Under the pieces are notes generated by a model. It had not been told where the DNA came from. It was given only the letters and a program-made list of their open reading frames with translations, and did no database searches. Shown one piece after another: positions 7,772-15,414 of a stretch of 26,794 nucleotides of DNA. How positions within the stretch are numbered: position 1 is the stretch's first letter; every line of letters starts with the position of its first letter. Made by a program: the position numbers and the translations under genes. Source of the DNA: Ignavibacteria bacterium UBA2373 (lineage in GTDB: Bacteria; Bacteroidota; Ignavibacteria; Kapaibacteriales; UBA961); contig DDTD01000050.1 in the NCBI GenBank assembly GCA_002344005.1, positions 1 through 26,794 on the forward strand, given 5' to 3'.

Positions 7772-8715
7772 GGACGTGTACCTAATCGCACATTCGTATT
7801 CAAACCATGCTCCTTTACTTGATCAACAAATGATCCGAGCGAATTAAGCACAGAATCAAGTCTTTGAGCTGTTTTTTTATCATATAGTATTTTTGACACT
7901 ACACCTTCACCTTGTTTAATGTCTTGTACAACAGATCTGACATCCACAAGCAATGCATCAAGTTTACCGACAGATGTATTGGCATTATTCATTAAAGTTT
8001 GAGCATCGTTTGTTGTGGTTTCTAATTTTGCCAACAAAGAACGCACCGCCGGTTCATTGGTGTTTACAGCTTTTCTAACATCATCCGTCAGCCCTTTTAA
8101 CTGCTGAATGGTTGATTGAAGAGTACCTTTGTTTGCATCATAAAATTCATTCAACGATGTGAGTAATGTATTGGCTTTTGTAGCCGTCCCCTTAATGTTG
8201 TTTATAAACACAGTATCGCCAAGTATAGCTGTTAATTGCCCGCTGATTGTGTCTAATCTTCGCACTAATCTTTTGGCATCGTTTGCAACATCTCCAACAT
8301 CTGCAATAAGTTGTGTCGCATCTGCAGATGCAATGCCTGCTATCACATCTTGTGGAGTAATGGATTGCTGAACACCCCCGGGATTAACTTCAATTTTTTT
8401 TCCACCTGTTAGTTCAAGCATTAAAATACGAGCCGAGGCATCTTTTTTTATATCAGTAATATTGTCTAATTGAGCAGTAACCATTACCTTATTATCTGCA
8501 TTTTCAACAATTGTCACAACCCCTCTTTTCATTCCATTTACAAAGACCGGCGACCCTATTTCTATACCGCCTGAATTAGGAAATTCCATTTTTATTGTAT
8601 TTGATGATACTCCCAAACTCACGCCTTTACCCAAAAGAATCCCCAGTATCAACAATATGATACCAACTATTGTAACAATCCCAACTTTAATTTCCGCCGA
8701 TCTTTGTTTATCCAT
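7768..8715 (-). CDS. mlaD: MlaD/MCE-domain phospholipid transport protein
   Basis: The 315-residue protein has one N-terminal membrane helix (about 9-30, VGIVTIVGIILLILGILLG) and an MCE domain at about 38-115 (PNSGGIEIGSPVFVNGMKRGVV; ARILMLELTGGKKIEVNPGG). A long helical, coiled-coil-prone region follows from about 140 (VRRLDTISGQLTAI; LLAKLETTTNDAQTLMNNA). MCE proteins form hexameric rings in the periplasm, anchored to the inner membrane, and pass phospholipids between membranes together with the MlaE permease and MlaF ATPase. Those partners are not adjacent here. The ATG at 8715 is the natural start, just before the helix. It is separated from ssb by a terminator, so it probably has its own promoter. 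Confidence 0.85.
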   Translation of the reverse strand: MDKQRSAEIKVGIVTIVGIILLILGILLGKGVSLGVSSNTIKMEFPNSGGIEIGSPVFVNGMKRGVVTIVENADNKVMVTAQLDNITDIKKDASARILMLELTGGKKIEVNPGGVQQSITPQDVIAGIASADATQLIADVGDVANDAKRLVRRLDTISGQLTAILGDTVFINNIKGTATKANTLLTSLNEFYDANKGTLQSTIQQLKGLTDDVRKAVNTNEPAVRSLLAKLETTTNDAQTLMNNANTSVGKLDALLVDVRSVVQDIKQGEGVVSKILYDKKTAQRLDSVLNSLGSFVDQVKEHGLNTNVRLGTRP

Positions 8716-8748
8716 TGTATTTCACTACCACTCAATTTTGAAAAAAAG

Positions 8749-8771
8749 AAGCCCTTTTTGTAAAAGGGCTT
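8749..8771 (-). terminator. Rho-independent terminator after ssb
   Basis: A perfect 10-bp stem, AAGCCCTTTT at 8749-8758 with AAAAGGGCTT at 8762-8771, has a 3-base loop. On the minus strand it is followed after two bases by a run of seven T. It separates ssb from the MlaD gene. Confidence 0.88.
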
Positions 8772-8811
8772 GCAAAATTACTCACGCATGACACGTTTTT
8801 GTATTGTATTC

Positions 8812-9258
8812 TTAGAACGGTATATCATCTTCCGGAGAATTAACAGGTGGTGCTGAATAATCTTGGTCAGCACTATTCGCTTTACTGTGCCTTGCTTCTG
8901 ATGAACGGTTATCTTGTTTATTATCTTTGCTATCCAACAATATTATACTATCAGCTACTACTTCTGTTTGATAACGTTTATTGCCGTCTCTATCTTCATA
9001 CATTCTATTCTGTAGTTTACCCTCAATATAGATACGTGCACCTTTATGTACAATTTTATGTATAGTTTCAGCAAGCCCACGCCATGCAACAATATTATGC
9101 CAATCTGTGTGTTCTTGCCACAGCCCATCTTTATCTTTCCATGTTTCCGTTGTTGCAACACCCATTTTTGCAATTGGAATACCTGATCCGGTATAATTTA
9201 TCTCTGGATCTTTACCGACATTCCCAATAATCATTACTTTGTTAAGCGACCGTGACAT
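8812..9258 (-). CDS. ssb: Single-stranded DNA-binding protein
   Basis: At 148 residues it has the usual length for bacterial SSB. The OB-fold domain occupies about 1-107 (MSRSLNKVMIIGNVGKDPE; TDWHNIVAWRGLAETI; KGARIYIEGKLQNR). A flexible polar linker leads to the acidic tip EDDIPF, the hallmark through which SSB docks replication and repair proteins. It coats single-stranded DNA as a homotetramer. The ATG at 9258 is preceded by AGAGG at good spacing. It lies between the flagellar block and the MlaD gene and is bounded by likely terminators on both sides, so it is probably transcribed alone. Confidence 0.96.
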   Translation of the reverse strand: MSRSLNKVMIIGNVGKDPEINYTGSGIPIAKMGVATTETWKDKDGLWQEHTDWHNIVAWRGLAETIHKIVHKGARIYIEGKLQNRMYEDRDGNKRYQTEVVADSIILLDSKDNKQDNRSSEARHSKANSADQDYSAPPVNSPEDDIPF

Positions 9259-9296
9259 ACAAAACCTCTCAGCGAATGTTTAGATTCAAGAAGAAA

Positions 9297-9330
9297 TAAA
9301 AAAAGCCCTACGCCATGATATGTGAGGACT
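9297..9330 (-). terminator. Possible terminator of the flagellar block
   Basis: On the minus strand a six-pair stem, AGTCCT with AGGGCT including one G-U pair, is followed by a run of seven T. The loop is long and only partly structured. It lies between the FlgM-like gene and ssb, where the end of a flagellar transcript is expected. Confidence 0.45.
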
Positions 9331-9410
9331 CTTAACTTAATGGCTATATGCCAAAATAACACAATTTGTCTATAAAACATACATTTGAATGTGCTTTTTA
9401 CAGTTTTTTT

Positions 9411-9710
9411 TTATATTGGCTTTATATCACGGATTGATTGCGCCAACTTTGATGCCGTTTGTCTTAAGACATCCGGTCTGTTATAAAAACCTGCATTTAT
9501 CTGTGATTGTACTCGCCCAAAACTCTCGGAAGATTTGTTTTCAATCAATTCACGTGCTTGTTCAGATATTTCAACAGTATCTTCTCTCTGAATGATTTGT
9601 GGCGGCAATTCCGGATTTACTGTTTCCGATTGCGAATATGCAGTAGCCAAGTTGCGCGTAGTCCCCGTAACTTGTTGCGATACTTGATTATTGACTCCGT
9701 TGATTGGCAT
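9411..9710 (-). CDS. FlgM-like anti-sigma-28 protein, 99 aa
   Basis: The N-terminal half is polar and probably disordered. The C-terminal half has the order and spacing of the FlgM sigma-binding region: DTVEISEQARELIE (about 44-57), then RVQSQINAGFYNRPDVLRQT and ASKLAQSI, comparable to the FlgM pattern V..I...I..G.Y.......IA..L. FlgM holds sigma-28 (FliA) inactive until the hook is finished and is then exported. Context supports this: it is the last gene of a flagellar block, directly after a small FlgN/FliT-like gene, and a sigma-28 promoter precedes flagellin. The ATG at 9710 follows GAGGAG, which lies inside the end of the preceding gene, 4 bp away. Similarity is by motif only, so the call is moderate. 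Confidence 0.55.
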   Translation of the reverse strand: MPINGVNNQVSQQVTGTTRNLATAYSQSETVNPELPPQIIQREDTVEISEQARELIENKSSESFGRVQSQINAGFYNRPDVLRQTASKLAQSIRDIKPI

Positions 9711-9714
9711 AGTA

Positions 9715-10083
9715 TCATTCTCCTCGATAAACTCTAAGTGATTTTTGTCTTTGTATTTGCCGTAATTTATGCGCCAAAAGATTTGTGTACATTTCCATAG
9801 ATTGCAAATTTACAGATTCTTTTTGTAAAATGGAAACAAGTTTGGCTTGCATCAATTCTTTCTCCTCTACTGTTAGTTCAGAACTCCCATTTTGTACCAT
9901 AGCGATGAGAGTGTCTATCATCCTTTGTTTTTCATCATAAAGAACCTCTATTTGTTCTCCTATAGCGATTCCCTCAAATTGTTTAACACCGGCAAGCGTC
10001 ACATGTATCTGCTCGACAATTTCTTCCAATCTGACAAGTATTGATTCTATTCTTGTATCATATTCTTTATCAGACTTTTGCAT
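9715..10083 (-). CDS. Flagellar export chaperone, FlgN/FliT-like, 122 aa
   Basis: A small, wholly helical protein with no membrane segment and long heptad-like stretches (TRIESILVRLEEIVEQIHVTL; EEKELMQAKLVSILQKESVN). Size and helicity fit FlgN, which chaperones the hook-filament junction proteins, or FliT, which chaperones FliD; sequence alone does not separate them. Placement immediately before an FlgM-like gene favours FlgN, while placement in a fliD-fliS block favours FliT. I start it at the ATG at 10083, which has AGG seven bases upstream and overlaps the flaG end by 14 bp. An in-frame TTG at 10104 would extend it by seven residues. Confidence 0.5.
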   Translation of the reverse strand: MQKSDKEYDTRIESILVRLEEIVEQIHVTLAGVKQFEGIAIGEQIEVLYDEKQRMIDTLIAMVQNGSSELTVEEKELMQAKLVSILQKESVNLQSMEMYTNLLAHKLRQIQRQKSLRVYRGE

Positions 10084-10504
10084 CTGTGACCTGTCCCGGA
10101 TCAAGTTTTGAATTGAAGAACTTCAATATTTTCAATGCTAACTCTGATGGTATTTGCCGGATTATTTCATTGGAGTTAGAGTCAATAAGTGACAATATCA
10201 GTTGTTTCGTTTCATTGTCCAAACTAAACTTAAGTGCTACGTTTTTCTCATTAAACAAATCACGAATATCATCACGCAGTGCTTCTTCCAATGAGGAGAA
10301 GTCATTCACCTTATTATCTCGTTTATCGTTCCGATCACGCGTTTCTTCTGATTGTTGCTGTGTCCGTTCATTTTTAACCAGATTACCATCAATATCGGCA
10401 AACAAAGTACTCTTTTGTGCTTTTTGGTCTTCCAATTCTAAACGCACATCTGCTGTCTGAAGTATAGAAATTTGACCGGCACTTTGCACTGAACGTAGTT
10501 CCAT
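10070..10504 (-). CDS. flaG: FlaG family flagellar protein
   Basis: 144 residues: a variable, charged N-terminal half (TQQQSEETRDRNDKRDNKVND near 48-68) and a compact C-terminal FlaG domain, LKFSLDNETKQLILSLIDSN followed by EIIRQIPSELALKI. The RQIP-x-E motif is characteristic of the family. FlaG influences filament length and is commonly found beside fliD and fliS. The ATG at 10504 is preceded by TAGGAGAA at good distance. The 3' end overlaps the next gene, showing tight operon packing. Confidence 0.85.
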   Translation of the reverse strand: MELRSVQSAGQISILQTADVRLELEDQKAQKSTLFADIDGNLVKNERTQQQSEETRDRNDKRDNKVNDFSSLEEALRDDIRDLFNEKNVALKFSLDNETKQLILSLIDSNSNEIIRQIPSELALKILKFFNSKLDPGQVTDAKV

Positions 10505-10567
10505 AACTTTATTCTCCTACTCTCAGACTTTCTCTGATATATTGTGAATACTTTTCATTGTTATTTT

Positions 10568-12004
10568 TTATATCGTATTATTTGTTGCAAAAGCACTTAG
10601 CGCAGAAAATTGCGATTGGGCTTTCAAAAAATTTCTTTGTAAATTTTCATACTCCTTACGTAAATTCTCTGCTTGTGCATCTATTCTCTGTTGCACATCT
10701 TTTGTCCTTGTACCAACGGATACTATCTGAGAACGTAAATCCGTGGTTCTCGCATTTATTAACCCCGTATCACCAAGAAATCCATTTAATACTCTTTCAA
10801 GTTTGGTGGCAACTCCATCATTTCCTGTAAACAAATCAGCTACTTTTTGTGGATTATCTGCAAGTAAATCTTCTAATTTTTTTCTGTCACTTATTGATAA
10901 TGTACCATCGGCAGCGATTGTTATTCCGAGCTCTGTAAGATACTTGGGATTATTCTCACCAGCAGAACTGACAGATTCTGATATAACTCCACGTAATCTG
11001 GAGCGAAAGCCTTGCAATGCAGTATCCGCTCGCAATTGAGTAGAATTGTTATTTAAATATCGCAAAGTATCATTAAAACTGTCTAACAATGGTTGTATAA
11101 CATTCTTTGCAACACTTTCTGAATCTTTCGTTGTTGTAAGCGAAATTGGATTATCTGTTATACCTTGAGCTTTTTGCAAAGTAAGTGTCACTCCTGTTAT
11201 TAAATCAGCAATTGTATTCGTTGAGCGCGTTACTTCAATACCATCTAACGTAAGAGATGCATCTAAATCAGATTTACTTGCTCTCTGGAATCCCGCATTT
11301 GTTGCATTTAATACCTGTCTTGCATCAGTATTGGGGTTAAGTGCTGCTGTCGTTATACCCAAATCATTTAATACATCCGAATCAACAAAAGTAATATTCG
11401 CATCTGTGCCTGAGTCTTTGGTTGTAAACGACAATCTCACTGTTGAACTGGTATCTCTTACAACAGATGCACGAACTTTTGACGCTGTATTGCCATTAAT
11501 TGCAGAGGCTATCTTTGTAAAAGTTTGTTCATTTGTATCGTTTTCGTCTATACTTACGGAGTAACTTATACCCTGTATCTCAAAATTTTGCGACGTACCG
11601 GCCAAGGAGGACACCGCATCTTTACTTTTCCTATCACTAACCAGAACATCATTCGTTGCTAAGCGATTTACTTTTAGAGAATATGTGCCTGCGAGAGCAG
11701 TGGTATCCGAACTTGTGGTAAGAACGGATGTATCTGAACTTGTTGTCTTATTGGCAAAAAATCTGGTATTAGCTGTGCCTGTTTCTTTGAAGACTGAAAA
11801 TTTTGATTGCAAATCTTCTAATCGTGATCGAAACCCGTTCAAGAATGTCTGACGTGTTTCTAAATCCGTCTTTCTCTTGTTGAGTGCATCTATTTGCGGT
11901 TGTTTGGTTCTTCTAAATGCAGAAATAAGCAAATCAGTATTTGATTCACTACCGCTCGACAAACCATTGCCGACACTAAACGCTGTTCCTAAGATATCAG
12001 ACAT
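10568..12004 (-). CDS. fliD: Flagellar filament cap protein FliD
   Basis: 478 residues, typical of FliD (hook-associated protein 2), which forms the oligomeric cap that folds flagellin at the growing tip. The N-terminal region has the FliD pattern (LISAFRRTKQPQIDAL; LETRQTFLNGFRSRLEDLQSKF) before a Ser/Thr-rich surface domain (about 75-270). The conserved C-terminal part follows (VIQPLLDSFNDTLRYLNNNS; LADNPQKVADLFTGNDGVA) and a final coiled-coil helix ends the protein (RIDAQAENLRKEYENLQRNF). The gene follows fliS by 15 bp and precedes flaG by 63 bp. Confidence 0.93.
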   Translation of the reverse strand: MSDILGTAFSVGNGLSSGSESNTDLLISAFRRTKQPQIDALNKRKTDLETRQTFLNGFRSRLEDLQSKFSVFKETGTANTRFFANKTTSSDTSVLTTSSDTTALAGTYSLKVNRLATNDVLVSDRKSKDAVSSLAGTSQNFEIQGISYSVSIDENDTNEQTFTKIASAINGNTASKVRASVVRDTSSTVRLSFTTKDSGTDANITFVDSDVLNDLGITTAALNPNTDARQVLNATNAGFQRASKSDLDASLTLDGIEVTRSTNTIADLITGVTLTLQKAQGITDNPISLTTTKDSESVAKNVIQPLLDSFNDTLRYLNNNSTQLRADTALQGFRSRLRGVISESVSSAGENNPKYLTELGITIAADGTLSISDRKKLEDLLADNPQKVADLFTGNDGVATKLERVLNGFLGDTGLINARTTDLRSQIVSVGTRTKDVQQRIDAQAENLRKEYENLQRNFLKAQSQFSALSAFATNNTI

Positions 12005-12019
12005 AACTATTTACCTAAT

Positions 12020-12370
12020 TTATTCAAGGGAGTGCGCTTTTGCCCAAGTATCCCGTAATTCTTGAATTATTCTTATTGGCACATCATAATTCCGTTGCAT
12101 TATACAACGCTGACAAAACTCGTAGAGTCTATACAGACGTGTAGCCGGCTCTTCATAATCAAAATTAAGTGATCCCATTAACTCTATCAACACTCTATTC
12201 ATCTTATTAACATCATTCTTTTTGCCGCTCAGCAAAAATAAATCATAAGTTTTTAGAGTTATTTTTTCTGGTGACCATGACAGAACCTCTTGGTCCATAT
12301 AAGAAGGAGCATTTCCATCGCCTCCGTAAAGTTTTCTTGCAGCAAGTCTTTGTATTGCTTCGGTCGTCAT
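12020..12370 (-). CDS. fliS: Flagellin export chaperone FliS
   Basis: A 116-residue helical protein with the FliS helix order: a Tyr-bearing N-terminal region (ARKLYGGDG), an ITLKTYDLFLLSGKKND helix, NKMNRVLIELMGSLNFDYEE, and a C-terminal helix pair ending ELRDTWAKAHSLE. FliS binds the C-terminal segment of flagellin and keeps it unfolded until export. The ATG at 12370 has AAAGGA upstream at good spacing; a TTG two codons earlier is less likely. It lies between flagellin and fliD, its classical place. The central helices diverge from enteric FliS, as often in this phylum. Confidence 0.85.
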   Translation of the reverse strand: MTTEAIQRLAARKLYGGDGNAPSYMDQEVLSWSPEKITLKTYDLFLLSGKKNDVNKMNRVLIELMGSLNFDYEEPATRLYRLYEFCQRCIMQRNYDVPIRIIQELRDTWAKAHSLE

Positions 12371-12446
12371 GATCAATCCTTTGATTTATACATAATCCAT
12401 TATCAAAATTTGCACCAAATGCCTTCTTGTTATTTCACCTTGCTCA

Positions 12447-12482
12447 AAAAGGGAAGTAAGTAAACGAACTCACTTCCCTTTT
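12447..12482 (-). terminator. Terminator after the flagellin gene
   Basis: Fifteen-base arms, 12447-12461 and 12468-12482, pair with one mismatch around a 6-base loop, and T residues follow on the minus strand. It lies about 20 bp after the flagellin stop. It would let flagellin be made in excess over the fliS-fliD genes behind it. Confidence 0.85.
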
Positions 12483-12504
12483 GTTTATATCTTAATCGTT
12501 ATTA

Positions 12505-13437
12505 TTACCGTAGTAACTGTAAGAAGTTCTGCGGATTTTGATTTGATTGAGCTAATGAGGTTAAAGAAGTCTGTTGTAAGAACTGTGACTTTATTAACTC
12601 AAGTTGTTCTAATGCAACATCTGCATCTTCAATACGAGAAATTGCTGCATTATAATTTGTAATTTGAGATTTCAACGCATCCGATTGCGAAGTTAATCGA
12701 ACAGAAACACCGCCTAAATACGATGCAACTTTGTTTACATTATTCAATGCTTCCGATAAACTTGTCAATGTTGAAGCGATACTTGAATTACTGAATATAC
12801 CCAAACTTGAGGAACTTACCGAATCAAGAGAAGCTAAACTCAAACCGGTTACACCTGCAAAATTTGCTCCTGTGGTGGAAAGCAAGAAATTGCCACCAAT
12901 ATTGAAATTCGACGAGCTGACAGAAGTCGTCAAATCAACACTGATTGTTAACAAAGAATTCGTTGCATTGAACCCAATGACAAAATCTCCTGAAAAACCA
13001 CCGTCAAGTAATTGACGCCCACCAAACACTGTTGAATCAACAATTGTTTGAATTTGGTTTGTCAAACGAAAAGCTGCTTTTGCTAAAGCTATTTTTTCAT
13101 CCGTACCTAAAGCACCTGATGCTGCTGTAGCTGCTGCATCTTTTATCTGTGTTAACAATGAATTGATATTATCCAATCCATCTTGAGCAATACTCGTAAC
13201 ATTTGAAGCATCACCCACTGCATTCAACGCAGATCTCAAAGCACCATTTCTTGCAGCTAAACCTCTTGATGTGATATAGCCGGCAACATCATCTTGTGCT
13301 GAGTTTATTCTTTTCCCTGTTGATAATCGCAATTGTCGTAATGCGATATTAGAATTTGCCGCTTGAAGCGCATTAAATGCTGATTCAGATGGCGTATTGG
13401 TGCGGATCCTTGTTCCGCCGCTTATTGCCGATGGCAT
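12505..13437 (-). CDS. fliC: Flagellin
   Basis: 310 residues, a short flagellin. The conserved N-terminal D0/D1 helices are clear (SNIALRQLRLSTGKRINSAQ, then DDVAGYITSRGLAARNGALR), as is the C-terminal half (LEQLELIKSQFLQQTSLTSL, ending NPQNFLQLLR). The central region of about 60-70 residues is Ser-rich and small, so the filament surface domains are reduced. It is exported through the flagellar type III pathway. The ATG at 13437 follows GGAGG with a 7-base spacer. A sigma-28 promoter precedes it and a strong terminator follows, so it is probably a monocistronic late flagellar gene. Confidence 0.95.
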   Translation of the reverse strand: MPSAISGGTRIRTNTPSESAFNALQAANSNIALRQLRLSTGKRINSAQDDVAGYITSRGLAARNGALRSALNAVGDASNVTSIAQDGLDNINSLLTQIKDAAATAASGALGTDEKIALAKAAFRLTNQIQTIVDSTVFGGRQLLDGGFSGDFVIGFNATNSLLTISVDLTTSVSSSNFNIGGNFLLSTTGANFAGVTGLSLASLDSVSSSSLGIFSNSSIASTLTSLSEALNNVNKVASYLGGVSVRLTSQSDALKSQITNYNAAISRIEDADVALEQLELIKSQFLQQTSLTSLAQSNQNPQNFLQLLR

Positions 13438-13503
13438 AATCGAACCTCCATGTAGATTGACATAGTAAGCGGCTTCCTGCCGAAAATGTTATTCCGTTGA
13501 CAC

Positions 13504-13531
13504 TTATCGGTTTTTTATACCCAATACTTTA
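13504..13531 (-). promoter_or_regulatory. Sigma-28 (FliA) promoter of flagellin
   Basis: On the minus strand TAAA (13528-13531) is followed after 17 bases by CCGATAA (13504-13510). The enteric FliA consensus is TAAA-N15-GCCGATAA, so the -10 core is exact apart from A instead of the first G, and the spacer is one base longer. The -10 element lies about 67 bp before the flagellin ATG. Confidence 0.75.
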
Positions 13532-13608
13532 GTTTTTCTACAGTAAATGTGTTCTTAAACTCTACCCCAACAAAAAATTTTAGAGTTAAAACTTTTATTT
13601 TTAAAGAC

Positions 13609-14919
13609 TTAAATGTGCTTTTTCTTTTTTAATGCAACCACAGGGAAGGTTTTTATGGTGGTTTCACGATCTTCTCTTTTTATTACTACAATAGTCGAAT
13701 CATCTTTATAAGATCCCCCTGTTGAGAATTTTACTACAGACTCCAGTATAGAGCTGGCAATTTCTTTTGTGCATTTATGACGTAACCGTAGTATGTCACG
13801 CCCTAACCTTTCATATCCATACTGTTCACCTCTTTTATTTTGTGCTTCAATAATACCGTCTGTAAACAATATACAAATATCATTGTTGTTCATTATAAAA
13901 CTCTCAACCCGGAAATGCTGCTCAGGTAAAACCCCCAAAATTCCACCTGTCGGCTCAACAGTCGCCAAAGTCCTTGTCCGAGAACTAAACAATATAGGTG
14001 CACAATGACCCGCATTCACATAGAGTACCACACCGTTTTCCATTGCTGTTAGCTCACAGTAGAACAATGAGACGAAGCGTTCATAAGGAAAAGTCGCACA
14101 CAAAAGTTCATTTAGATTTGATATTAGACTTGAGAGTTTGGAATGATATTTCGCCCCCATTCTTAAAGCACCGGAAACAAATAGGGCTTGAATTGCTGCC
14201 GACATGCCTTTACTTGCTGCGTCACTGATGACAATACCCACTCTATCCGGGTCAGACTGTGATTTTATGTAGTCAAAATAATCTCCTCCGACCTCCAAAT
14301 CCGGCACAGAAATTCCGAATATTGAATAATGATGAAACTCTAAAGTATGATCGGGTAGCAAACTTTTTTGTAACTCAGATGCCTTATCGAGGTCTTGTTT
14401 TAATTTCCATCTTTCATGGAAACTGCGGTTGTTTCTTAATTTGTTCGTCGTTGCAGAACCAAGTACTGCAAGCAAACTTCTAAAATCGTCATCAAGCATA
14501 TCTGCATGAAATGCCAACACATATTCACATAATTTACCGGATGGTCTGTGCAAAGTTTCCCCAACACCCGTTGCAGAATACATCAATATGCCCCGAGATA
14601 CAAACTCTTTATCCATTTCTTTCTTTACAAGCGATTTTTTTTCTGCCACCATAAGAAAAACCGGCTGATGTTCAACAGTCACCTCGTATTCCTCAGGCAA
14701 CATTTCAATATCCGATTCGGTTTGAAAAACCAGCTTGTATGCATCATTATTTTCATTCAGTTTCCAAATACGCCCACCTTTTATGTGCAAAGCTCCATAT
14801 TCAACAACTGTTGTCACAACAGCTTTCAGAAGTGAAAGATCATTCTCAGACTCATTCTGAATGACGCTTTGAACCAATTTATATATGCCTCTTTGCCCAA
14901 TTCTCATTGTATTTCTCAC
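13609..14919 (-). CDS. SpoIIE/RsbU-type PP2C serine phosphatase
   Basis: 436 residues. About 1-175 form a sensor-like region of GAF-like layout, not clearly assignable, joined by a helical linker (WKLKQDLDKASELQKSLLP) typical of RsbU-like phosphatases. The catalytic PP2C domain spans about 195-415 and has the metal-binding motifs GGDYFDY (211-217), ISDAASKGMSAA (231-242), FTDGIIEA (352-359) and DDSTIVVI (406-413). Such enzymes dephosphorylate anti-anti-sigma (STAS) proteins in partner-switching pathways. The substrate and its kinase are not in this window. The basic tail (KKKKH) is unusual. It lies directly upstream of, and on the same strand as, flagellin, which has its own promoter. Confidence 0.88.
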   Translation of the reverse strand: MRNTMRIGQRGIYKLVQSVIQNESENDLSLLKAVVTTVVEYGALHIKGGRIWKLNENNDAYKLVFQTESDIEMLPEEYEVTVEHQPVFLMVAEKKSLVKKEMDKEFVSRGILMYSATGVGETLHRPSGKLCEYVLAFHADMLDDDFRSLLAVLGSATTNKLRNNRSFHERWKLKQDLDKASELQKSLLPDHTLEFHHYSIFGISVPDLEVGGDYFDYIKSQSDPDRVGIVISDAASKGMSAAIQALFVSGALRMGAKYHSKLSSLISNLNELLCATFPYERFVSLFYCELTAMENGVVLYVNAGHCAPILFSSRTRTLATVEPTGGILGVLPEQHFRVESFIMNNNDICILFTDGIIEAQNKRGEQYGYERLGRDILRLRHKCTKEIASSILESVVKFSTGGSYKDDSTIVVIKREDRETTIKTFPVVALKKKKHI

Positions 14920-15075
14920 ATTTTTGTTTTTTCGATTTTCAAATTTATGTATATTACTTCAACCATTAGTATTTTTGCAAAAAACAATCTGCAACCTTAA
15001 CCGTCAAACGGCTTTCTTTATACAGTTTACGCTGTTTTACTCAAAAATTGACATCATTAAATAATTGAGGACATT

Positions 15076-15315
15076 ATGTTTTGGACACCGGAATTAGCTT
15101 CATACCTTGAAGATGCACCATGGCCAGCAACCAAAGAAGAACTTATTGATTATTGTAGCCGCACATGTGCCGCACAGCAGGTTATTGACAATTTGCTTGA
15201 ACTTGAGGATAACGATGAACTATACGAAGGCATGGAAGATCTTTGGCCAGAGTATGAAAGTGCCGTTGATGATTTATACTTTAATGAAGATGAAGAGAAC
15301 GACGATTATTACTAA
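15076..15315 (+). CDS. DUF2795 family protein, 79 aa
   Basis: A small acidic protein whose core matches the DUF2795 pattern: DAPWPATKEELIDYCSRT, then AAQQVIDNLLELED. A very acidic tail follows (FNEDEENDDYY). The family is cytoplasmic and helical, widespread in bacteria, with no established function. The ATG at 15076 is preceded by TTGAGGA at suitable distance. A strong terminator lies 24 bp after the stop, so it is transcribed separately from mnmG. Divergent from the phosphatase gene. Confidence 0.85.
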   Translation: MFWTPELASYLEDAPWPATKEELIDYCSRTCAAQQVIDNLLELEDNDELYEGMEDLWPEYESAVDDLYFNEDEENDDYY

Positions 15316-15338
15316 TAACTTCTCGAACGACAACATCA

Positions 15339-15372
15339 ACACCCCATATTCAAGTGAATTTGGGGTTTTTTT
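15339..15372 (+). terminator. Rho-independent terminator after the DUF2795 gene
   Basis: AACACCCCATATTC pairs with GAATTTGGGGTT around the loop AAGT, with one internal mismatch, and runs into a tract of T residues on the plus strand. Confidence 0.85.
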
Positions 15373-15390
15373 ATTATTTCTCACAAAATA

Positions 15391-15406
15391 TGTTTCACGT
15401 GAAACA
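15391..15406. promoter_or_regulatory. parS-type ParB binding site 1
   Basis: TGTTTCACGTGAAACA is a perfect 16-bp palindrome identical to the canonical chromosomal parS consensus known from Bacillus subtilis and many phyla. It ends 8 bases before the mnmG ATG, within the likely transcript leader. ParB-CTP loads at such sites and recruits SMC/ParA for origin segregation. Confidence 0.9.
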
Positions 15407-15414
15407 CTTTCTTT

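Noticed and set aside
10041..10460. Plus-strand 139-codon ORF
   Set aside because: Antisense to flaG and the FlgN/FliT-like gene; no ribosome-binding site and biased residue content.
13540..13608. Terminator after the phosphatase gene
   Set aside because: Only weak A/T pairing (TTTTA with TAAAA) without a G+C stem.
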